Assembly (NCBI GenBank): GCA_002450035.1 | Contig: DJYF01000016.1 | Coordinates: 1-23,127 of the forward strand | Origin: Caryophanales bacterium UBA6985 | Lineage (GTDB): Bacteria > Bacillota_I > Bacilli_A > RF39 > UBA660 | Reading direction: 5' to 3' | Length of the DNA: 23,127 bases | Part shown: positions 14,593-22,109 of the stretch, piece by piece | Position numbering within the stretch: the first letter of the stretch is position 1 | How the letters are laid out: the number at the start of each line of letters is the position of its first letter | The notes under the pieces: model-generated | The model's database searches: none | The model's input: the letters and a program-made list of their open reading frames with translations, nothing else | What the model was told of the DNA's origin: nothing | Program-made: the position numbers and the translations under genes

Positions 14593-14694
14593 AAGCAAGA
14601 TAGGTAATTATCTTGCTGGTATCTCTAACGAAGTTTCAATGTTAGAGTATATCAACCAAAACCCCCTGAAGGAGCCGAAAGGCTCCATTTTTTT
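14593..14694 (+). ncRNA. Candidate small RNA B, about 100 nt, downstream of recG
   Basis: Three hairpins in order. AGCAAGATA/TATCTTGCT (14594-14602 with 14609-14617, loop GGTAAT). CTCTAAC/GTTAGAG (14623-14629 with 14641-14647, eleven-base loop). A single-stranded linker TATATCAACCAAAACCCCCTGAA (in two parts: a purine-pyrimidine stretch, then CCCCCTGA at 14662-14669). The terminator GGAGCC-GAAA-GGCTCC (14671-14686) is followed by A and seven T. No start codon with a ribosome site is present. It does not look like SRP RNA, 6S, tmRNA, RNase P or a c-di-GMP riboswitch. The C-rich unpaired segment is reminiscent of Gram-positive small RNAs such as RoxS/RsaE that bind Shine-Dalgarno regions; homology is not claimed. 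Confidence 0.78.
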
Positions 14695-14762
14695 GCTATG
14701 ATAGCTATACTTTTATTAATTAAATTTAAAACAGTATCTAAAGTAAAAAAGAGTGAAGTAAT

Positions 14763-14807
14763 ATTGAATGAAAAAAATAGCGTTTAGTGCTAGTTTTTTT
14801 ATTCAAT
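14763..14807. repeat. 19-base inverted repeat upstream of the pilin-like gene
   Basis: Left arm 14763-14781 and right arm 14789-14807 pair at 17 of 19 positions plus one G-U, with loop GTTTAGT. Arms hold A7 and T7 tracts beside a TAGC/GCTA core, so it could be a bidirectional terminator or an operator. It ends four bases before the pilin extended -10, which puts its right arm over the -35 position. The rest of the space from 14695 to 14762 shows nothing else I can support. Confidence 0.6.
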
Positions 14808-14810
14808 AAT

Positions 14811-14820
14811 ATGTTATTAT
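14811..14820 (+). promoter_or_regulatory. Extended -10 of the pilin-like gene
   Basis: ATGTTATTAT, containing TGnTATTAT, 18 bases before the ATG at 14839. The same ten bases recur upstream of the next gene (15684-15693). No clear -35 hexamer; the inverted repeat lies there. Confidence 0.45.
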
Positions 14821-14838
14821 GATAATGGTGAAGGATAT

Positions 14839-15633
14839 ATGTTAAAGTTGAAAAATAATAAAGGTTTTACACTAGTAGAATTACTTGCAGTAATTGTTAT
14901 ACTTGGGATTATTATGATTATAGCAATTCCATCAGTACTTGAGACTATGCAAGTTGCTAAAACTAAATCATTAGAAGAGTATGCTCAAAAGGTAAGGAAT
15001 GCTGGGGAGAGAAAATACTTAGTTAAAAAAGAATTCGAGGGATTGCCATCTCCAGGATCAGCTGATGTAGAATTATATGTATATGATGTTAAAGAAGATT
15101 TGGATTTAACTAATACAGGTAATTTCGAAGGTATCTTTTTAATGTATAAATTTGATAATAGTTTTTTTAATAAAGTTAAGTTAGATGAAAAAACATCTAA
15201 GAGAATTAAACCTAATACTCCATATTTTGGAGTGGCCCTTACAGATGGTGAAAATATTCTAACGTATTTAGGACAAAATGTTGATAGTTTAGAACAAAGT
15301 ATCGTTATGTCTATAGAGGACGTGAAAACAGCATTTATAAAAACACTACCTGAGGGTATTGATATTCCTAGTGATGCTGCAGATTTATATGTTAATGGTT
15401 TTAAGAGTAAAGAGGGATTCTTTAATTACTATAGAGCAGAGTTAAATCATATACAAAGACAAATTGATGCCAGTGGGATGTCTTCTGAACAAATTGATGC
15501 TATGTTTCCTGATGATAAAACTGTAAGATTTATGATTGTTGATGGAAAGACAAATACAGTAATTTTATCATCAAAATTTCTTAGTCCTCGTTTTATTTGT
15601 TCATGTGATGCAGAACCAAAACAAAACGCTTAA
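14839..15633 (+). CDS. Type IV pilin-like / pseudopilin protein
   Basis: 264 residues. The N-terminus is a classic prepilin: short basic leader MLKLKNNKG, cleavage before Phe10, glutamate at mature position 5 (FTLVE), then a hydrophobic helix LLAVIVILGIIMIIAIPSVL. Prepilin peptidase would cut and methylate it, and the helix would pack into a pilus or pseudopilus. The 225-residue head is soluble and I do not recognise it; it ends in a short tail with two cysteines (ICSCDAEPKQNA). No ATPase, platform or peptidase gene is nearby, so it is an orphan that must use machinery encoded elsewhere. AAGGA precedes the ATG. Confidence 0.85.
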   Translation: MLKLKNNKGFTLVELLAVIVILGIIMIIAIPSVLETMQVAKTKSLEEYAQKVRNAGERKYLVKKEFEGLPSPGSADVELYVYDVKEDLDLTNTGNFEGIFLMYKFDNSFFNKVKLDEKTSKRIKPNTPYFGVALTDGENILTYLGQNVDSLEQSIVMSIEDVKTAFIKTLPEGIDIPSDAADLYVNGFKSKEGFFNYYRAELNHIQRQIDASGMSSEQIDAMFPDDKTVRFMIVDGKTNTVILSSKFLSPRFICSCDAEPKQNA

Positions 15634-15636
15634 AAT

Positions 15637-15665
15637 AACTGGATTTATTCCAGTTTTATTTTTGT
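15637..15665 (+). terminator. Intrinsic terminator after the pilin-like gene
   Basis: AACTGG (15637-15642), loop ATTTATT, CCAGTT (15650-15655), then TTATTTTTG. Short stem with an interrupted T-run. Confidence 0.7.
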
Positions 15666-15683
15666 TTTATTTTTCATTTATAC

Positions 15684-15693
15684 ATGTTATTAT
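15684..15693 (+). promoter_or_regulatory. Extended -10 of the membrane protein gene
   Basis: ATGTTATTAT, identical to the element before the pilin-like gene. It contains an in-frame ATG that could be mistaken for the start of the next gene. Confidence 0.42.
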
Positions 15694-15713
15694 TTAAACG
15701 TAAGGCGGTTCGT

Positions 15714-16391
15714 ATGAAAGATAAAAAAAATATTAAAAAGTCATTTATATACAATATTATTATTTTTGTATTAGTTTTAATATTTACAATAGTAATGTTT
15801 TATCAAATACAATTATTTGATACTGGAAAAGGTAATACACTTGATGAAAATGGTTTTTCTATATTTAAGTTCTTTACTGTAGATTCTAATATATTACTTG
15901 GTATTTCTTCTTTTATACTAGCAATATATGAGTATAGAGTTTTAAAGAAGAAAAGAAGTGATATACCATACTGGGTATATGTAATTAAATATATGGGAAC
16001 TTGTGCAGTTACTTTAACATTTATAATTACACTTTTATGGTTATCCCCATCACTTGGAAAGAATTTCTATTTATTATATTTAAATAGTAATTTTGTATTC
16101 CATTTAGTGGCACCCATACTTGCATTTATATCATATACAAAATATGAGAAGAATGATTTAAGTTTTAAAAGTACATTACTATGTTTATTACCTTTATTCT
16201 CATATGCTATTTTTTATGTATCAAATTTAATAGCACACTTTGATAATAATACTGTAGATCCTAAATATGACTTCTATGGTTTTGTTAAAGGTGGTAAAAG
16301 AAGTATAGCTGTTGCTCTTATAATAATTGCAATGATTACTTATATTTTTTCAGTTATTATTTTTAAATGTAACAAAAGAAAGAATGCTTAG
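15714..16391 (+). CDS. Six-TM membrane protein, Pr6Pr/AIG1-like
   Basis: 225 residues from ATG 15714. About six hydrophobic helices: FIYNIIIFVLVLIFTIVMFY, NILLGISSFILAIYEY, YMGTCAVTLTFIITLLWL, FVFHLVAPILAFISY, a segment around LLCLLPLFSYAIFYVSNLI and SIAVALIIIAMITYIFSV. The pattern FFTVDSN-ILLG, with LHLVAP-like FHLVAPILAF in the fourth helix, resembles the Pr6Pr/FAR-17a/AIG1 group of membrane proteins, whose bacterial role is unknown. An ATG at 15684 lies in the promoter-like -10 without a ribosome site; AAGGCGG at 15702-15708 fits 15714. Single-gene unit with its own terminator. Confidence 0.68.
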   Translation: MKDKKNIKKSFIYNIIIFVLVLIFTIVMFYQIQLFDTGKGNTLDENGFSIFKFFTVDSNILLGISSFILAIYEYRVLKKKRSDIPYWVYVIKYMGTCAVTLTFIITLLWLSPSLGKNFYLLYLNSNFVFHLVAPILAFISYTKYEKNDLSFKSTLLCLLPLFSYAIFYVSNLIAHFDNNTVDPKYDFYGFVKGGKRSIAVALIIIAMITYIFSVIIFKCNKRKNA

Positions 16392-16403
16392 GCATTCTTT
16401 TTA
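16381..16403 (+). terminator. Intrinsic terminator after the six-TM protein
   Basis: AGAATGC (16381-16387), loop TTAG containing the stop codon, GCATTCT (16392-16398), then TTTTATT. Confidence 0.85.
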
Positions 16404-16458
16404 TTATTAAGCTTGTAAAATTAGAATAAATAGAATTATAAATAATTTATTTATAAGA

Positions 16459-16464
16459 TATAAT
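16459..16464 (+). promoter_or_regulatory. Probable -10 before the unrecognised 478-residue gene
   Basis: Perfect TATAAT 17 bases before the start at 16482, with AGGTGA as ribosome site. No clear -35. Confidence 0.42.
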
Positions 16465-16481
16465 ATTGATAGGTGATTTAA

Positions 16482-17918
16482 ATGGAAAAAGAAACAGCTG
16501 TAAATATAACTCAACTAAAAAGCATCATTAAAAAAGAAATAGGTGAACATTATACTGCAAGGCATAATAATGCTGTTGCATATAGAAATGTTGAAATATT
16601 AGATTCAATATTGGATATATTAAATGGTGATCCATTATCTATATATGAATCTATACCTGCTTTAGAGTGTTTCTATCCAATTTTTTATAGTCAAAGTGAT
16701 ACTCGTAAGTTTATAGATAATATTAGAAATTTAACTGTAGGATATAAGATTAAACCTGAATCTATTACTCCAGAAAGAGATAAATATATAAATGGTCAAT
16801 TAAATGCTATATATAAGGCTGTTTATAATTTTAAAAACGAGTATATAAAAAAATTAGATGAATCTAGAAGAAAAATTGATTCTGAAGATAACATACGTTA
16901 TATTTCTAAATTAAAGTTTATATATGATGATATTAGTAATAATGGTTATATAGATAAGAATACAGGGGCAGACGCTTTATTTAGATTGGGAGAAAAATAT
17001 AATATATCTAATAAGAACTTAATAATAATAATAGAAACAGTTAAGAGAAATAGTTTAGAGACTCAAGGTAAAAAATACTATAGTAGCTTATTAGATGTTT
17101 TAAAAGTAAAAGATTATCCTTTCTTTGATATTTCTGTCATAGATGACAGTAATAACAAAGAAGAACATAATACTCAAATTGAGTTCTTAACTGAAAATAT
17201 TATGTTAGATGGATTTAATAAAACTTTTTCAATGTTTCCTGATGTATCTAGATTAGATGAAGATGCATTTGATTATATTTATAAATCAGTACTTAATAAT
17301 TTAAATAGAGAACTTTTAACTTATAAAGCAGAACTTGTTTCTCATGAAGTATATAAAGATAAAGAATTAAGTAAAATGTATATGGGTGAATATAGTAAGT
17401 TAAATGAAGATTATAGAGCATTATATACTTACTATGTAAAAACTAAGAGTGAAGTATTTAAAACAGTTGTTGAAGAGGAAGTAGAAGTAACTGAAGAAAA
17501 AGAAGTACAAAACAATTTAATATATTTACAAAGATCAACAGATGACTCTACATATTTAGAAAAAGATTTAAAATCTATTCCTGTTGATAGCTATGATGAT
17601 GTTATTACTATGATTAATAATTTTAAATATGGAAATGGTAATAATAAAATTAAAACATTTAATAATAATGAAAACTTAAATGGATTTAGAGAATTAAAGT
17701 TTAGTGATATTAGAATAATGCTTAAGAATATTAGTGATAATTATTATTTAGTATTAGGTTGTTTCCAAAAGAAACAAAATAGTGAATTAAAAAAGACAGA
17801 AAATATTGCTAATCGATATAAAGATATTGATTTGGAATATTATTTAAGTGTTAATGCAGAAAATGAAGAAAGAATTATGAATATTCTTCAATCTACTAAA
17901 GGTGGAAGAACTAAATAA
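16482..17918 (+). CDS. Unrecognised soluble 478-residue protein
   Basis: I do not recognise this protein. It has no signal peptide or membrane helix. It is rich in Lys, Glu, Asn, Tyr and Ile and predicted mostly helical by eye, with likely coiled-coil stretches such as YNFKNEYIKKLDESRRKI near residue 115-130. A strongly acidic run VEEEVEVTEEKEVQ near 328-343 probably separates two domains. The last part (FSDIRIMLKNISDNYYLVLGCFQKK) is the most regular. Its stop overlaps the start of a low-molecular-weight tyrosine phosphatase by one base, so the two are translated together. That makes a phosphatase substrate or partner possible; this is only inference. Confidence 0.8.
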   Translation: MEKETAVNITQLKSIIKKEIGEHYTARHNNAVAYRNVEILDSILDILNGDPLSIYESIPALECFYPIFYSQSDTRKFIDNIRNLTVGYKIKPESITPERDKYINGQLNAIYKAVYNFKNEYIKKLDESRRKIDSEDNIRYISKLKFIYDDISNNGYIDKNTGADALFRLGEKYNISNKNLIIIIETVKRNSLETQGKKYYSSLLDVLKVKDYPFFDISVIDDSNNKEEHNTQIEFLTENIMLDGFNKTFSMFPDVSRLDEDAFDYIYKSVLNNLNRELLTYKAELVSHEVYKDKELSKMYMGEYSKLNEDYRALYTYYVKTKSEVFKTVVEEEVEVTEEKEVQNNLIYLQRSTDDSTYLEKDLKSIPVDSYDDVITMINNFKYGNGNNKIKTFNNNENLNGFRELKFSDIRIMLKNISDNYYLVLGCFQKKQNSELKKTENIANRYKDIDLEYYLSVNAENEERIMNILQSTKGGRTK

Positions 17919-18352
17919 TGATTAAAATATTATTTATATGTCATGGTAATATATGTAGATCTCCTATGGCAGAGTTTATCATGAAAGATTTAGTTAATAA
18001 TAGTAGTAACTACATAATAGACTCAAAAGCTACTTCTTATGACGAGATAGGTAATGATATTTATCCACCTGCTAAAGATATATTGGATAAATATCATATT
18101 AGCTATTCGAAAAGAAAAGCTTCAAGAACTACTAAAGAAGACTATGATTATTATGATTATATAATATGTATGGATAATAATAATTATAGAAACTTACTTA
18201 ATATATATGGAAGTGATAAAGATAATAAGATATCTTTATTACTTGATAGAGAAGTTAGGGACCCTTGGTATACAGGTAACTTTGAAGAAGCGTACCAAGA
18301 TATACTTGAAGGATGTAATAAGTTATATGAAAGAATAAAAGATATTGATTAA
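17918..18352 (+). CDS. Low-molecular-weight protein-tyrosine phosphatase family protein
   Basis: 144 residues. The P-loop CHGNICRS (Cys8 nucleophile, Arg14) starts immediately at the N-terminus as in the family, with the general-acid Asp115 in DPWYTGNFEEAY. The enzyme hydrolyses phosphotyrosine; related arsenate reductases share the fold, but the full CX5R-S and DPW pattern favours a phosphatase. Members near capsule loci pair with tyrosine kinases, none of which is visible here. The gene is coupled to the preceding 478-residue protein (TAATG). A terminator overlaps its last codons. Confidence 0.9.
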   Translation: MIKILFICHGNICRSPMAEFIMKDLVNNSSNYIIDSKATSYDEIGNDIYPPAKDILDKYHISYSKRKASRTTKEDYDYYDYIICMDNNNYRNLLNIYGSDKDNKISLLLDREVRDPWYTGNFEEAYQDILEGCNKLYERIKDID

Positions 18353-18368
18353 TTTCAATATCTTTTTT
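18338..18368 (+). terminator. Terminator after the tyrosine phosphatase
   Basis: AAAGATATTGA followed by a short loop and TTCAATATCTTTTTT. The stem starts inside the end of the gene and the T-run has six T. Confidence 0.85.
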
Positions 18369-18371
18369 AAT

Positions 18372-18400
18372 TTGCTTTTTTATAAATAATGATATAGAAT
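18372..18400 (+). promoter_or_regulatory. Promoter of the two-TM protein gene
   Basis: TTGCTT (18372-18377), 17 bases, TAGAAT (18395-18400). Start expected near 18407, leaving about 20 bases of leader that consist largely of an AGGGGGA ribosome site. Confidence 0.6.
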
Positions 18401-18426
18401 ATCTTCCATATATAGGGGGAAATATT

Positions 18427-19632
18427 GTGAACAATATTCATTTTACAGAATTTGGTACTGTTTATTTAGGTACTAATGAAATAACTACAAAAGAGTTTTT
18501 TAAAAACATGGAGCAAGAATTAGATACTAGTTTTTATAATATAGACTATAAAGAAAATGGAGATATAGTTGTTAGATATAATGGAAATGATTATAAATTA
18601 GACTTATCTGATGATGAAATTAATAATCCATCAAAATATCCATACATAAGTAAATTATTTTCACTTGGTAGAATTGAAATTAAAACAGATTTAACTAAAT
18701 ATGATAAAGATAATTTAAATACTGAACTAACTATAAAAGATAAGAAAGAATTAATAAGTATTTTAAAGAAAAAGAAATCTAAAAAGTCTTTAGATAATTT
18801 AGTGGGATATTTTAAAGATTTAGGAGATGACTTAGTAGATACTTTTGATGAATTCTATTATAATGATATGCTTGAACTTAATGGTATTATTTCAGCGGGT
18901 CTTGGAGGAACAGCACTTATTGTAGTTGGAGCACTTGTGTTTTCACAAGTAATCCCAGCAATATGGCTTTTAACTCTTCTTTCAGGTGTTGGTATATCTG
19001 CTGTTATAGATGTTGGATACTTTTTTTATAGTTTTATTCCTAGTCGTTTTGATACTATTAGAGATTATTTTCTATATGGTGATGATGACAAAAAAGTATA
19101 TAAAACTAAAATAAAAGAAATTAAAAAATCCATATTAAAAGATATATTAGCTAAATTTAAAATAAAGAAGAACAAAGATATAGTAGATATGGAATTAGTT
19201 TCGAATGTTGATGGAGTAGAAACATATGCTCCAGTTATGGACCAAGAAGATAAAGATGGCATTAAAATTACTACTCCAATTCCTACAATGCTTGAAAAAG
19301 ATATTAAATTAATTAAAAAAATAGATCCATTATTTATTGGTTCTATTAGAGAAGAATTTCAATCATTAATGTCAAAGTATTCTGATATTGTTTCATCTCA
19401 AAACTTATCAGATGCAGAAATATTTCCAATGATTAAAGATGAGTTAATTGAATTAGAGTTTAGAATACAAACTGCTGTTAAGATGAATCCAACTAGATAT
19501 TATGAAACTCAAAGTCTAATGGATGAGTTAGATAGTATAGGAGTATCTTCAATAAAAGAAGATCCAAGTTCTTTAGATGATAGTCCTAAAAAAAGAGAAA
19601 GAAAACCATTTAAAAACACTAGTAAAAACTAG
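18427..19632 (+). CDS. Unrecognised membrane protein with two central helices
   Basis: 401 residues from GTG at 18427; the ribosome site AGGGGGA (18414-18420) is unusually G-rich for this genome. An N-terminal domain of about 150 residues is beta-rich at first (TEFGTVYLGTNEIT, GDIVVRYNGNDYKLDL) and then basic (LKKKKSKKS). Two close hydrophobic helices follow at about 153-174 and 176-203, forming a hairpin. The C-terminal 190 residues are polar and helical, ending in a basic tail KKRERKPFKN. Both ends are presumably in the cytoplasm. I do not recognise a family. It forms a single-gene unit. Confidence 0.75.
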   Translation: MNNIHFTEFGTVYLGTNEITTKEFFKNMEQELDTSFYNIDYKENGDIVVRYNGNDYKLDLSDDEINNPSKYPYISKLFSLGRIEIKTDLTKYDKDNLNTELTIKDKKELISILKKKKSKKSLDNLVGYFKDLGDDLVDTFDEFYYNDMLELNGIISAGLGGTALIVVGALVFSQVIPAIWLLTLLSGVGISAVIDVGYFFYSFIPSRFDTIRDYFLYGDDDKKVYKTKIKEIKKSILKDILAKFKIKKNKDIVDMELVSNVDGVETYAPVMDQEDKDGIKITTPIPTMLEKDIKLIKKIDPLFIGSIREEFQSLMSKYSDIVSSQNLSDAEIFPMIKDELIELEFRIQTAVKMNPTRYYETQSLMDELDSIGVSSIKEDPSSLDDSPKKRERKPFKNTSKN

Positions 19633-19642
19633 TGTTTTTATT
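19612..19642 (+). terminator. Intrinsic terminator after the two-TM protein
   Basis: AAAAACACTAG (19612-19622) pairs with CTAGTGTTTTT (19629-19639). A symmetrical A and T flank makes it likely to work in both directions. Confidence 0.88.
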
Positions 19643-19674
19643 ATGCATCTCTTTAAAATATTTATTATATTTTG

Positions 19675-19680
19675 TATAAT
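19675..19680 (+). promoter_or_regulatory. Probable -10 of the ABC transporter operon
   Basis: Perfect TATAAT with TTTAAA 17 bases upstream (19652-19657), 31 bases before the ATG at 19712. Confidence 0.5.
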
Positions 19681-19711
19681 ATTATTAAGTAAATAATAGA
19701 GAAGTGATGAT

Positions 19712-20617
19712 ATGACAATTGTTAAAGTAGATAAAATCAATAAAAAGTTTGGAAAAAAACAAATCCTTCATGATGTTTCTTTTGAAATAAACGAGGGAGA
19801 AATATTAGGTTTTATTGGACCAAATGGTGCTGGTAAAACAACAACTATTAAGCTTATGCTTGGTCTTCAATCAATTGATAGTGGTACTGTTACAATTAAT
19901 GGATATGATTTAAAGAAAGATTTTGAAAATGCTATTAGAGGTGTAGGTGCTATTATTGAGTCTCCTGATATGTATATGTACTTATCTGGTAGACAAAATC
20001 TAAAATTAATAGCTAATATGTATAAAGGTATTACTAAAAAGGATATTGATGAATTAATTAAATTAGTAGGATTAGAGAAACGTATTGATGATAAAGTATC
20101 TAAGTATTCTTTAGGTATGAGACAAAGATTAGGAATAGCTGCAGCATTAATTAATAAACCTAATGTTCTTATATTAGATGAACCTACTAATGGGTTAGAT
20201 CCTCAAGGTATACTAGAAATAAGGGAACTTATTAAGAGGCTTGCTAAAGAGAATAAAATGGCTATTATGATTTCTTCTCATAACTTAAGCGAATTAGAGA
20301 ACTTTATAACAGATGCATGTATTATTCAAAATGGAAAAGTGGTAAGTAATTCTTCTGTTAAAAAGTTAAAATCTTTAGATATATCTAAATATAGGTTTAA
20401 ACTTAACAATACAAGAGGAATTAAAACTTTATTTAAAGATAAAAATATAGAAGTTATTGATGATGAACACTTTGAAATTGAAGTTGATAAAAAAGAGATT
20501 AATGGTATTTTAAAAGTATTATTATCTAATGAGTATGAAATATATTCTTTATATAAAGTATCTATGAGTCTTGAAGAAGCGTTTATTAAAGAGACTGGAG
20601 GTAATATCATTGAGTAA
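19712..20617 (+). CDS. ABC transporter ATP-binding protein, BcrA/CcmA type
   Basis: 301 residues. It powers the adjacent permease by ATP hydrolysis. Walker A GPNGAGKTT is near 36-44, the ABC signature YSLGMRQRLG near 129-138, Walker B VLILDEPTNGLDP near 151-163 and the switch histidine in SSHNLSEL. A C-terminal domain of about 80 residues after the cassette (ISKYRFKLNNTRGI..., ending EEAFIKETGG) is typical of ABC-2 exporters such as those for bacitracin-type peptides. No two-component system or peptide precursor is adjacent, so the substrate is open. Stop overlaps the start of the permease by eight bases. Confidence 0.95.
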   Translation: MTIVKVDKINKKFGKKQILHDVSFEINEGEILGFIGPNGAGKTTTIKLMLGLQSIDSGTVTINGYDLKKDFENAIRGVGAIIESPDMYMYLSGRQNLKLIANMYKGITKKDIDELIKLVGLEKRIDDKVSKYSLGMRQRLGIAAALINKPNVLILDEPTNGLDPQGILEIRELIKRLAKENKMAIMISSHNLSELENFITDACIIQNGKVVSNSSVKKLKSLDISKYRFKLNNTRGIKTLFKDKNIEVIDDEHFEIEVDKKEINGILKVLLSNEYEIYSLYKVSMSLEEAFIKETGGNIIE

Positions 20618-22064
20618 TTTAATTAGAAATGAATTATATAAAGTATTTCATAAGAAAGCTATTTATATATTCTTATTTATAGTTACAGCGTTTTTAATCT
20701 TGATGGGATTCTTAGGAAAAAAAGAAATAGATTTAATTAATAAAGGTACTATTGATAATCAAATTACTGAAGCTGAAATAGAAGTTTCTAATTATAAAAA
20801 AAATATTAGTGCATTAACGGATGAAGAAAAAGAATTATATATAGAAGCACTTGCAAATCTTGATACACTAAAGTTAGCTAAGAGTAAAAACTTTAATGTT
20901 CTTTCTGCTGAATTTAACTATATTAGAAATAATATTTATTCTTTTTATTTAGTTAAAAATTATGTTAATGAAAAATATTATGATTATACTGATTTAGGAT
21001 ATGAGTCAGTTGAAGATTATAACAATAAGTTTAATGAAGCACTAAAAAAACTTGATAGTTTTGTTCCAATTGAGGAAGTTAAGAATGACTTAAATAATTT
21101 AAATAAAGAAACGGTATGTTCAGAAATTAATAAAAACTCATGTGATGAATACTTTAATGTATATAAAAAGACTTTAGAATATAGAATAAAGCATAATATA
21201 CCTTATAACTTTAAATTAGGTTCTAATACTCTTAATCAATATTTAGAAAGTTATCCAAATTATATTAAGTTAAGAGATCAATATGAAAATTCAGATAAAG
21301 ATAAAAAAGAAGAATATGAAGAATTAAAAATGAATATTAAGTTAACTGAATATAAAATGGAACATGATATGTTAGAAGATGTTGAAAGCGAGTTTGCAAA
21401 TTCTGCTGAGTATATTGCATATCCTTTATCTGAATTTTCTATATTTATTATATTTGGAGTAGTTGTTATTGCATGTGGTATTTTTAGTGATGAATTTGAT
21501 AAAGGTACAATTAAACAATTATTAATAAAACCATTCTCTAGAAATAAGATTGCACTTGCTAAAGTAATAACATGTTTAATATCAACTTTATTATTTATAG
21601 TATATTTTGAAATAGTTAATATTATATGTGGTTTATTATTTATTAAAACATTTGATATTGGTGGTTTAGCACTTGTATATGATTATAGTTTGGGTAAAGT
21701 ACTTGCTTTAAATGGTTTTCAGTTATTAGGATTATATTTCCTATATAATATTCCATATTTTATTATATTTACTTTAATCATATTATTTGTGTCTGTATTA
21801 ACTAGAAATACTGCTTTATCAGCAGTAGCAAGTTTTATGTTAATAGTAGTTCCACCTTTTTTAGATATGCTTATAAATAAGTTTGAGTTTTTAGTATATC
21901 TACCTTTTTATACATGGAATTTAAGTGAATTTATGTTTGGTGGTAAATCGGCATTTAAACAATTAACATTTACTAATTCATTGATAGCAGATATTATATA
22001 TATAGTGCTATTTACTGCAGGTATACTTATTACATTTAAACATATAGATGTTAAGAATCAATAA
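20610..22064 (+). CDS. ABC-2 type permease with large outer domain
   Basis: 484 residues from TTG at 20610, supported by GGAGG at 20598-20602; an upstream TTG at 20571 has no such site and lies deep in the ATPase gene. The first helix (AIYIFLFIVTAFLILMGFLG) follows a short cytoplasmic start NELYKVFHKK. Then comes a polar, coiled-coil-like region of roughly 240 residues outside the membrane, with two cysteines (VCSEINKNSC) that could form a disulfide. Further helices start at SIFIIFGVVVIACGIF, followed by the ABC-2 coupling motif DEFDKGTIKQLLIKPFSRNKIALAK, and four more helices to the end. It forms an exporter with the ATPase. Confidence 0.9.
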   Translation: MSNLIRNELYKVFHKKAIYIFLFIVTAFLILMGFLGKKEIDLINKGTIDNQITEAEIEVSNYKKNISALTDEEKELYIEALANLDTLKLAKSKNFNVLSAEFNYIRNNIYSFYLVKNYVNEKYYDYTDLGYESVEDYNNKFNEALKKLDSFVPIEEVKNDLNNLNKETVCSEINKNSCDEYFNVYKKTLEYRIKHNIPYNFKLGSNTLNQYLESYPNYIKLRDQYENSDKDKKEEYEELKMNIKLTEYKMEHDMLEDVESEFANSAEYIAYPLSEFSIFIIFGVVVIACGIFSDEFDKGTIKQLLIKPFSRNKIALAKVITCLISTLLFIVYFEIVNIICGLLFIKTFDIGGLALVYDYSLGKVLALNGFQLLGLYFLYNIPYFIIFTLIILFVSVLTRNTALSAVASFMLIVVPPFLDMLINKFEFLVYLPFYTWNLSEFMFGGKSAFKQLTFTNSLIADIIYIVLFTAGILITFKHIDVKNQ

Positions 22065-22087
22065 AAGAGCAAATAATTGCTCTTTTT
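22063..22087. terminator. Bidirectional terminator after the ABC permease
   Basis: AAAAGAGCAA (22063-22072), loop ATAA, TTGCTCTTTT (22077-22086), then TT. The flanking A and T runs allow function on both strands, so it could also end a minus-strand transcript from the hairpin at 22110-22159. Confidence 0.85.
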
Positions 22088-22109
22088 TAGTTAAAAAATA
22101 TGCTCTCTT

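Noticed and set aside
14593..14694. c-di-GMP riboswitch or other known riboswitch controlling the pilin-like gene
   Set aside because: The RNA has its own terminator, a further inverted repeat and a probable separate promoter stand before the pilin gene, and the conserved c-di-GMP core bases are absent.
14763..14807. Inverted repeat as the end of a miniature insertion sequence
   Set aside because: There is no target duplication and the loop is only seven bases, so it is a hairpin rather than a pair of element ends.
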